Shown piece by piece: positions 15,719 to 21,119 of a stretch of 21,119 nucleotides of DNA. A program made the position numbers and the translations under genes. The DNA is taken from NCBI GenBank assembly GCA_002314455.1, contig DCFZ01000055.1:71431-92549 (forward strand), in the 5' to 3' direction. The notes beneath the pieces are model-generated. The model was not told where the DNA came from, did not search any database, and worked only from the letters and a program-made list of their open reading frames with translations. Origin of the DNA: Lentisphaeria bacterium UBA1791 (GTDB lineage: Bacteria; Verrucomicrobiota; Lentisphaeria; Victivallales; Victivallaceae). How positions within the stretch are numbered: the stretch's first letter is position 1; the number at the start of each line of letters is the position of its first letter.

Positions 15719-16611
15719 TGAAAAAACAATTGGAAAACTTTTATTTCATTCAGATCGACAAGATCGCCCGGGGGCCATATTCGCTCCGGACGCTCGTCGA
15801 TTTTTTCCGCAACGGCAAGATCAATCTCCTGACGCGGTGCTCTGCCGACAAGGTGCAGTGGGAACCTTTGCGCGACGTTTTGTCGCGGTGCAATGTGGAA
15901 TATTCCACGATCGAACGCAATATCGTGATGAAACAGGATCTGCCGCAAGTTGCCGCCGCGGTGACGCCGCAGGTTGGGGCGACCGTCCCCATTCTCCATC
16001 CCGCGCCGGAATCGACGGCGGGCGTGGAAAAGCGCCGTCCGCTGATCGTTGCCGTGCTCGGCGCGCTGTGGCATCCGGGCGATCAGCTTGAGGAAATGAC
16101 GCAACGCACTTGCGGCGCATTCGGGATCGCATTAACCTATCAAATTGTTTTTTCGCTTCTGGTCACGGCGGCGCGCGGATATTGGGTTTGTCACAGTGCC
16201 AACGCCTGGAAAAAACTTTGGTTTGCCCCGCTTGAAATGTTGACGTTTTTCGCCGCGGCGTTTGTCGTCGTTGGCATCTTTTGTCTCTTTACAACTTCGC
16301 GGGAAGAAAATGACGAACTTGCCTTGCCTGCGATCGTTGCGCTGGCGATGCAAGGCGGCACGTGGGGGATGACGCTCTTTGCGCTTTTCCCGACGCATTT
16401 TTGTCCGTGGAAATGGTGCGAATGGCTCGCCGCCGTATTTCTCGCATTGAGCTTTACCTGGTTCTCGAGTTTGGCGGCGGAAACGACGCGCGCCTGGTCG
16501 GAAAAATCGTGCCGGGGCAACCGCTATGGCGCGAATTTCATTGCCGTGCTGATGATGCTCGGCATTTCAGCGACAATCTTTTATCTTATTTATTTATACA
16601 AGGAGTTCTGA
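15718..16611 (+). CDS. Operon gene 5: GYF protein with five membrane spans
   Basis: This 297-residue protein opens with a GYF_2-type domain (about 1-56; RGPYSLRTLVDFFRNGK and a Trp at 48), like that of operon gene 2. A linker leads to five predicted membrane spans at about 133-152, 170-192, 203-223, 236-255 and 272-293, arranged much like YIP1-family proteins. The ATG at 15718 overlaps the upstream TGA by one base and begins just before the GYF fold. An in-frame ATG at 15685 would add 11 residues of no recognisable value. GYF domains bind proline-rich peptides in eukaryotes, and the proline-rich linker of operon gene 3 is an obvious candidate partner; that is inference. Confidence 0.83.
   Translation: MKKQLENFYFIQIDKIARGPYSLRTLVDFFRNGKINLLTRCSADKVQWEPLRDVLSRCNVEYSTIERNIVMKQDLPQVAAAVTPQVGATVPILHPAPESTAGVEKRRPLIVAVLGALWHPGDQLEEMTQRTCGAFGIALTYQIVFSLLVTAARGYWVCHSANAWKKLWFAPLEMLTFFAAAFVVVGIFCLFTTSREENDELALPAIVALAMQGGTWGMTLFALFPTHFCPWKWCEWLAAVFLALSFTWFSSLAAETTRAWSEKSCRGNRYGANFIAVLMMLGISATIFYLIYLYKEF
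16600..16605 (+). promoter_or_regulatory. Ribosome binding site of operon gene 6
   Basis: AAGGAG lies eight bases before the ATG at 16614 and inside the end of operon gene 5. It fixes this start rather than the in-frame ATG at 16362, which would lie deep inside the upstream gene. Confidence 0.85.
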
Positions 16612-16613
16612 TT

Positions 16614-17471
16614 ATGGAAAAACGTCTTTCCCACCGCCGGAGCGATCTGGAGCGCGTGTGCGGTTTCAGCAGCGCAAAATTCACCGGAGTGAACTTGTTT
16701 TTTACCTTGCTTATCGGCGCGGTGCTCTTTGCGATCATCTACGGCGTTTTGCTGATCTTCCGCGACGGTTCCTGCATCTGGATCGAGATGTTCTTTCACG
16801 GCGGAGAGGGAAAACGCTCGACGATTCCCTATTTTACCGTCTTTCTCGGGTGCTGGGCGCTGGCGATGCTGTTGGTGAAAATGGCGAAATTGCGCACCCA
16901 GCAAAAGGCGCTGCAGCTGAAGATTCTGCCGGAAGATCCTAATTTCGTGCTCACTTGCGCAACTGCCAAGACGATCCTCGACAACATCAACCGTCTGGTC
17001 GAAGATCCCGGTCGCTTCATTCTGCTCGACCGGATCAACCGCGCGATCGAAAATATGCGTAATGTCGAGGATGTCTCGGCGTTGGCGGAGTGCCTCAACA
17101 CGCAGGCGAACAACGACGACGAATATCTTTCGTCGAGTTACACCGTCTGCAAGGGGTTCATCTGGGCGATTCCGGTGCTCGGTTTCATCGGCACGGTGCT
17201 CGGACTTTCCTCCGCGGTCGGCGGCTTCGGCACGGTGGTCCGCGAGGGGGGCAGCGATCCCGCGCGTCTGATCTCGGAACTCGGCAACGTGACGGGCGGA
17301 CTTTCGATCGCCTTTGAAACGACCTTTATCGCATTGGTGCTGGCGTTGATCATTCAGCTTCTGATGACGGCGGTGCTCCACCGCGAGGAGCTCTTTCTCG
17401 ACGCCTGCGCCGATTATTGTCACAAGAATTTGATCAGCAAGGCGCGCAGCGTTCCCGTCGAAAAGATGTAA
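16614..17471 (+). CDS. Operon gene 6: MotA/TolQ/ExbB proton-channel subunit
   Basis: This 285-residue inner-membrane protein is the channel subunit of a proton-driven stator. Four spans are predicted at about 25-48, 71-90, 181-203 and 228-252. The family signature is clear: AIPVLGFIGTVLGLSSAVGGF (about 185-205, described here in part) with the polar Thr of GTVLG, then GGLSIAFETTFIALVLAL. The loop between spans 2 and 3 is helical and cytosolic, as in MotA and ExbB. It starts two bases after the upstream stop codon, and the ExbD/MotB-like partner gene follows one base after its own stop. The genome context makes it part of a dedicated motor, not a housekeeping Tol or Ton system: there is no TolB, Pal or TonB. 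Confidence 0.93.
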   Translation: MEKRLSHRRSDLERVCGFSSAKFTGVNLFFTLLIGAVLFAIIYGVLLIFRDGSCIWIEMFFHGGEGKRSTIPYFTVFLGCWALAMLLVKMAKLRTQQKALQLKILPEDPNFVLTCATAKTILDNINRLVEDPGRFILLDRINRAIENMRNVEDVSALAECLNTQANNDDEYLSSSYTVCKGFIWAIPVLGFIGTVLGLSSAVGGFGTVVREGGSDPARLISELGNVTGGLSIAFETTFIALVLALIIQLLMTAVLHREELFLDACADYCHKNLISKARSVPVEKM

Positions 17472-17472
17472 T

Positions 17473-18309
17473 ATGGCAAAAAAAGACAACAGTCCCGCCA
17501 TTTCCTTTTTCAGCTTTCAGGATATCATCACGTCGATCACCGGGATTATGTTTCTGGTCGTGATGATGCTGGTTCTGCTTGTCGTTTCGCGCTCGACGGC
17601 GCCGACGGCAAAGGAAAAACAAGTCGACAAGGATGTCGCCGAGTTGCAAAGCAAACTTGATGACTTGAAACGCAAGATCGCCGCAAATGCGGCAAGCCGC
17701 GACGAAATGCGCCGCCGCATGGAGGAGTTGAAACAGCTTGACCTCGCTTCTTTGGAAGAGAAAAAAGCGGAACTGCTCCGCCGGATGGAAGCCGTAAGTC
17801 AAAGCATCAGTCAGGAAAAGGTCAACCGCGCGGAATTGGAAAAAATGGTCGCCGCCGCCCGGGAGGCGGAGGCGAAACTCCAAGCGGAATCGCTTCAGTT
17901 GGAAGCGGAGCAAAGCGACGCCGAAAAATTGCAGAAAGAAGCATCGACGGAAACCGAAACGCTCGGCAAATTGCTGAAACATAAGGAAAATGTCGTTCGC
18001 TTTGTCTGGCAGGGCAACATCGCCCAGCGCCCGTTGCTCGCCGTTTGCTCCAAAGAGGAGATCGCCGTTCAGGACGGTTTGAACGGAAAGCCGCTTTTCA
18101 CCGCGCGCGCGCAAGAGGGCGCGCTGACCGATCAGTTCCTCGACTGGTGCAGAAAACAGGGCAGTCATCAATACTATTTTGTTTTGCTGGTGAAACCATC
18201 GGCATTCGTCTACGCTGAAGTGTTGTCTCATCGTTTAAAAGAGCTCGGATTCGAGCGGGGCAGGGAAGCACTTCCTGCGGACGACTTTGAAGTGATGGGG
18301 GGCAAATAA
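17473..18309 (+). CDS. Operon gene 7: MotB/ExbD-like coiled-coil protein
   Basis: In 278 residues there is a short cytosolic N-terminus, one membrane span (about 18-38) entered through FSFQDIITSITG with Asp17, a long coiled coil (about 45-175) and a C-terminal alpha/beta domain (about 185-278) containing YYFVLLVKPSAF. Asp17 sits where MotB and ExbD carry their proton-accepting aspartate. There is no OmpA-like peptidoglycan-binding domain, so it differs from MotB and ZorB in its outer part. It shares layout and the (K/E)PSA motif with the next protein. It begins one base after operon gene 6 with a weak Shine-Dalgarno, which suggests translational coupling. Confidence 0.85.
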   Translation: MAKKDNSPAISFFSFQDIITSITGIMFLVVMMLVLLVVSRSTAPTAKEKQVDKDVAELQSKLDDLKRKIAANAASRDEMRRRMEELKQLDLASLEEKKAELLRRMEAVSQSISQEKVNRAELEKMVAAAREAEAKLQAESLQLEAEQSDAEKLQKEASTETETLGKLLKHKENVVRFVWQGNIAQRPLLAVCSKEEIAVQDGLNGKPLFTARAQEGALTDQFLDWCRKQGSHQYYFVLLVKPSAFVYAEVLSHRLKELGFERGREALPADDFEVMGGK

Positions 18310-18310
18310 G

Positions 18311-19237
18311 ATGCGCCGCCGCAGAGAAAGCGAATCCAGTCTGGAGCTTTTGCTCGACACGATGTGCAATACCTTCGGCGGGGTGATGTTCATCGCCATC
18401 ACGCTTGCCGTCATTATCGCCGGCCGTCAGATCTCGCCCAAACACGAGGAAAAGAGCCGGATCACCGACGTCCGCCAATTGCAATCGGAGATACAGGCTC
18501 TGGAAATCGCCCTGCAAAAGACGCAAGCGGAAAATGCCGCATTGGCAAAAGAGGAAGCACTCATCAGTCAGGATTCGCGGATGCAGTTGGTCGGCGAGAT
18601 CGCGCTGTTGGAAAAGAAATTGCAGAACATCGAATTGAGTCGCGAGCTGGAGGTGCAAAAGACCACATCCGTCGATGCTGAAAAAGTAAGCCTTGAGATC
18701 GAATTACAGCAATTGCAGAAAAAATTGCTCGCGTTGACGAAAAAATTGGAAGAAGCCAACCGGAATCTTGCCGATGAACGTTCCAAAATCGAAGAACTCA
18801 AGCAAAAGATTCGCCTCGCATCGACGAAAACGCTGACCTTTCATGTGCTGACGGAAAAAACGAAAATGCCTTATTATATCTTTTTGCGGGACGATCGGGC
18901 GTGGCGCGTCGGGCCGTTGCGCACCGGCAACCAATGGAGTGCCGAACCGGATGTCGCGATGACGCAAAGCGGAAATCAGTTGTCGTTTGCCATTCATTCC
19001 GATCAAGGGCGCAATGTGTGCGCCAACGATACGTTCACCGATGGCTTCAATCAGCTCCTTTCCGCCGTGCCTGCCGATCGGATCATCGTCTTTGTCGTGG
19101 AACCGTCTGCCGCGAAAACGTTTTGCAAAATTCGGGAAACCTTGAAAAAACAAAACTTTTTCCACGGTTTTGTGATGTACGAAAAACTGGAATCATTCAA
19201 TCTGCTTCTGGCGGACGAAGTTCATTATGAATATTGA
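18311..19237 (+). CDS. Operon gene 8: second MotB/ExbD-like coiled-coil protein
   Basis: This 308-residue protein is a diverged paralogue of the preceding one. It has a basic N-terminus (MRRRRESES), then LELLLDTMCNTFGG leading into one span (about 17-37) with Asp16 at the position of Asp17 in the neighbour. A coiled coil (about 45-170) and a C-terminal alpha/beta domain with RIIVFVVEPSAAKTF follow. The Leu-Leu-Asp-Thr-Met-Cys-Asn-Thr N-terminus is, from memory, frequent in planctomycete and verrucomicrobial proteins. GGGGGG lies eight bases before the ATG and one base separates it from the upstream stop codon. It probably forms a heterodimer with operon gene 7 inside the channel ring. Confidence 0.85.
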   Translation: MRRRRESESSLELLLDTMCNTFGGVMFIAITLAVIIAGRQISPKHEEKSRITDVRQLQSEIQALEIALQKTQAENAALAKEEALISQDSRMQLVGEIALLEKKLQNIELSRELEVQKTTSVDAEKVSLEIELQQLQKKLLALTKKLEEANRNLADERSKIEELKQKIRLASTKTLTFHVLTEKTKMPYYIFLRDDRAWRVGPLRTGNQWSAEPDVAMTQSGNQLSFAIHSDQGRNVCANDTFTDGFNQLLSAVPADRIIVFVVEPSAAKTFCKIRETLKKQNFFHGFVMYEKLESFNLLLADEVHYEY

Positions 19238-20264
19238 AGAACATGGCTTTTGCTGGTCGTCGGCACTCTATTGGCTGCTGGTGGCGATCCTTGCCTTGCT
19301 GCTGTTTTTGTTTACGGGAACACCGAAAACTGGATCGGGATCGGGATCGGGATCGGGCGGCGGCGACGGCATGGGGTACGGCACTATCCCCGGCGGAACC
19401 GGTGATGGCGCGGGATATGGAAGCGGCGCCTCCAAGACCGGCGCCGGTACCGGCGACGGTGAAAGCGCGGTCGGCAATGGGCAAAATGATGCCGGCTCCG
19501 CGCAGAATGCGCCAGCAAATCCGCCATCTGACACCCCGTCGGATGCTCCTCAAGACGGCGCTTCAACCGGGGGGACCTCGGCGAAACAGACGGAAAATCC
19601 GCCGGAACCTTTTGCCAGTATGGCGTTGCCTTTTTCTCAACCGGATAAAGGGACTCCGGCAACGGCGCCGAAAGCGGGCGGACGCGAAAAAGGATTTTTC
19701 GGCGTCGATGTCGTACCGGGGGCGCGGGTCATCTTTCTCGTGGATCGCTCCGGTTCCATGAGCAACGGAACAGCTGAACAAATTTCCCGACAGGAGCTCC
19801 TGAAACGGGAACTTCTGAAAGTCATCACCGCGATGAGTCAGAAAAAGCCGCCCGCTGATCCCAATCAGAAGCGGAGCATTCTCGAGGATCCCGTGGGAAA
19901 ATTCAGGATCGCGATTTTCGACGATCAATTTGAATTGGCTCCGGCGGCGGGGCAAAAAATCTGGTCGTTCGGCAACGCAAGCGATATTAAAAAGGCGACG
20001 GATTTTATTATGCAGGTATCGCCGCGGGGCGGCACCGAGATGTTGATGGCTTGGCAGCATTTGAAACCGACGATCAGCGCCGATCGGATCACGGTGGTTT
20101 ATTTCCTTTCCGACGGAGCATTCGACGACGGCGATCAACTGTTGCTTTACCTGAAACAGAATCATCCGCATTTAGTCATCCATACCTTTTCGATGGGGAG
20201 ACATTCTCCGTTGATGGAAGAGATCGCCCGTCAGCACAACGGAACATATGTTAAAATTCGTTGA
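19227..20264 (+). CDS. Operon gene 9: membrane-anchored von Willebrand A protein
   Basis: In 345 residues there is one N-terminal span (about 12-31), a flexible Gly/Ser/Ala/Pro-rich region (about 32-150) and a von Willebrand factor A domain (about 160-345). The metal-ion-dependent adhesion site is complete: DRSGS (Asp173, Ser175, Ser177), Thr270 in GGTEM and Asp296 in LSDGAF. Such domains bind protein partners through a metal ion. The start at 19227 overlaps the upstream gene by 11 bases. The orientation of the anchor is ambiguous, because the N-terminus is slightly acidic. As the last gene of the operon it may be the sensor or assembly factor of the complex; that is context only. Confidence 0.9.
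   Translation: MNIEEHGFCWSSALYWLLVAILALLLFLFTGTPKTGSGSGSGSGGGDGMGYGTIPGGTGDGAGYGSGASKTGAGTGDGESAVGNGQNDAGSAQNAPANPPSDTPSDAPQDGASTGGTSAKQTENPPEPFASMALPFSQPDKGTPATAPKAGGREKGFFGVDVVPGARVIFLVDRSGSMSNGTAEQISRQELLKRELLKVITAMSQKKPPADPNQKRSILEDPVGKFRIAIFDDQFELAPAAGQKIWSFGNASDIKKATDFIMQVSPRGGTEMLMAWQHLKPTISADRITVVYFLSDGAFDDGDQLLLYLKQNHPHLVIHTFSMGRHSPLMEEIARQHNGTYVKIR
19332..19355 (+). repeat. Four tandem hexamers (GGATCG) in the von Willebrand A gene
   Basis: Four perfect copies of GGATCG encode alternating Gly and Ser at the start of the flexible linker. Because the unit is six bases, copy-number change keeps the frame and only lengthens or shortens the linker. Confidence 0.93.
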
Positions 20265-20278
20265 CGAAGCACAATTTG

Positions 20279-20293
20279 CGATTTGACAAATCG
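20279..20293. promoter_or_regulatory. Possible operator palindrome
   Basis: CGATTT and AAATCG form a perfect inverted repeat around GAC. It covers the -35 hexamer of the downstream promoter, which suits a repressor site. No regulator gene lies nearby. Confidence 0.35.
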
Positions 20294-20311
20294 TGTAACG
20301 TGTGTTAAGTT
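20283..20311 (+). promoter_or_regulatory. Promoter of the secreted carbohydrate-binding-like gene
   Basis: Consensus TTGACA (20283-20288), 17 bases, then TAAGTT (20306-20311) preceded by TGT, an extended -10. This predicts a start near 20318 and a leader of about 47 bases. Confidence 0.7.
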
Positions 20312-20364
20312 AAATCATTACCGTGGAAAAACGGTTGTTAAAAAAACGAACAAAGGAAAAAAGA

Positions 20365-20880
20365 ATGAAGAAACTGCTCTGCTTGGCGGCGCTTGCTGCC
20401 GGTCTGCTCGGTGCGGCGGAATACCGCATTGAAGGCAACAACATGAACTATGATGATGAGTGGCAAAAGGGCGTCGGCGGCGGTACCGGCGGTTCGATTC
20501 TCTATGCTCCGAAAAAAGGTTTGAAAGCGACCGGCACCTACGCTGTGCCGGAAGCCGGCAAGTACACGGTCTGGGTCCATGGCGAAACCCGTAACGAGGG
20601 TTGGCGCCGGGCGCAGATCAAGATCAACGGCGTGCCCTTCGGCAAATTCGGCGATGATAAGCAGAAAGACTTCACCAAGCCGAATTTCTACTGGAAGAAA
20701 ATGATGCTGCCGCTCGAAGTCAAGGCGGCGAACGATATCATCAAGGTCGAAGTGACTGCGCTTTCCGGCAGTGCCCGTTTCGACAGCATCGTGCTCAGCA
20801 GCAATCCCGACTTCACCCCGATCGGCAAGACCGACTCCGAGGTTGAGGATGCGACCGAAGAACTCGAATGCGGTGAATAA
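20365..20880 (+). CDS. Small secreted carbohydrate-binding-like protein
   Basis: This 171-residue protein has a signal peptide (MKKLLCLAALAAGLLGAA, cleaved near residue 18). Its mature part looks like one beta-sandwich: YRIEGNNMNYDDEW, AGKYTVWVHGETR, RRAQIKINGVPFGKFG and ARFDSIVLSS are typical of golvesin-like or family-6-like carbohydrate-binding folds. There is no catalytic domain, and the C-terminus is acidic (EDATEELECGE). The ATG at 20365 follows AAAGGA by seven bases; an upstream in-frame GTG at 20323 would add 14 residues rich in Lys and Arg ahead of the signal peptide. It has its own promoter and terminator, so it is not an obligatory part of the preceding operon. The ligand is unknown. 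Confidence 0.82.
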   Translation: MKKLLCLAALAAGLLGAAEYRIEGNNMNYDDEWQKGVGGGTGGSILYAPKKGLKATGTYAVPEAGKYTVWVHGETRNEGWRRAQIKINGVPFGKFGDDKQKDFTKPNFYWKKMMLPLEVKAANDIIKVEVTALSGSARFDSIVLSSNPDFTPIGKTDSEVEDATEELECGE

Positions 20881-20905
20881 TCGCAATCGATTTTGAATCT
20901 ATTTT

Positions 20906-20938
20906 AAGACTGCCGCAAATTTGCGGCAGTCTTTTTTT
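20906..20938 (+). terminator. Intrinsic terminator of the secreted-protein gene
   Basis: A 14-bp perfect inverted repeat (20906-20933), centred on AATT, forms a strong GC-rich stem (GACTGCCGC) and continues into a run of T residues to 20938. No separate terminator follows the nine-gene operon, so this one may end its readthrough too. Confidence 0.92.
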
Positions 20939-20962
20939 GGGGTAAAAAGAGGAAATCGGGGC

Positions 20963-20983
20963 AGAGATGAGAGATGAGAGATG
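20963..20983. repeat. Three tandem heptamers (AGAGATG)
   Basis: Three perfect copies of AGAGATG, the reverse complement of the CATCTCT unit at 231-272. As at the left edge, it lies just beyond an intrinsic terminator in a non-coding gap. Confidence 0.93.
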
Positions 20984-21038
20984 AAAACGTCCGGCATTGG
21001 TGCAAGACAACCCTTTTGTATATGCCCGCGTTGTTTTA

Positions 21039-21081
21039 GTCAGACATGTCCGACCTGTCTGACAAGTCTGACGAGTCCGAC
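21039..21081. repeat. Degenerate 9-mer tandem repeat with one inverted unit
   Basis: Four adjacent units of the form NNGTCYGAC occupy 21046-21081 and are preceded by GTCAGAC (21039-21045), the reverse complement of GTCTGAC. The region from 20939 to the window end holds no gene that I can support. A weak 5-bp hairpin at 21087-21102 could be a minus-strand terminator for a gene beyond the edge. Confidence 0.8.
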
Positions 21082-21119
21082 AAAGACGCCCTTTGCGGGG
21101 CGGCGCCGCACCCGGTGCC

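Noticed and set aside
16362..16613. An upstream start for the proton-channel gene
   Set aside because: It would overlap the preceding gene by 250 bases and add 84 residues of no homology; AAGGAG at 16600 fixes the ATG at 16614.

Overview
The window is about 55% GC by eye. It looks like a Gram-negative anaerobe, probably of the Planctomycetes-Verrucomicrobia-Lentisphaerae group, with gut Lentisphaerota (Victivallis-like) the best guess. The reasons are inference: a DsbD-type exporter, a rubredoxin-bearing flavodiiron protein, ExbD-like proteins with a Leu-Leu-Asp-Thr-Met-Cys-Asn-Thr N-terminus of a type I associate with that group, and a small secreted carbohydrate-binding-like protein. No 16S or marker phylogeny is possible from this window.

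Left part (1-7262). The window opens inside a CRISPR array with 36-bp repeats and 30-bp spacers. Read on the minus strand, each complete repeat carries a full sigma70-type promoter, as in type II-C arrays. A heptamer tandem repeat and a strong terminator follow. Three minus-strand genes come next: class II fructose-bisphosphate aldolase, a DsbD-like thiol:disulfide interchange protein with a shortened thioredoxin domain, and a four-module flavodiiron protein. The flavodiiron gene is divergent from an RNase II/R-family exoribonuclease, and their promoters abut. The exoribonuclease gene overlaps, tail to tail, a small secreted protein of unknown function.

Central part (7384-20264). Nine plus-strand genes run for 12.8 kb with gaps of 0-6 bases or overlaps of 1-11 bases, behind one clear promoter. 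In order they encode: a secreted protein of unknown function; a GYF/zinc-ribbon/P-loop GTPase; a GAP1-N2-like (GTPase-associated protein 1) protein with one membrane span and a large outer part; a 1009-residue single-span coiled-coil protein; a GYF protein with five membrane spans; a MotA/TolQ/ExbB proton-channel subunit; two paralogous MotB/ExbD-like proteins with coiled coils; and a membrane-anchored von Willebrand A protein. My reading is an envelope-spanning machine in which a cytosolic GTPase switch is coupled to a proton-driven stator with a large outer assembly. It shares parts with GTPase-centred conflict systems and, more loosely, with Zorya, but the combination with two B-type subunits and two GYF proteins is not one I can name.

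Right part (20265-21119). A small secreted beta-sandwich protein has its own promoter, a palindrome over the -35 box, and a perfect hairpin terminator. The last 180 bases hold no gene that I can see. They contain the same heptamer repeat found beside the CRISPR array and a run of degenerate 9-mers.
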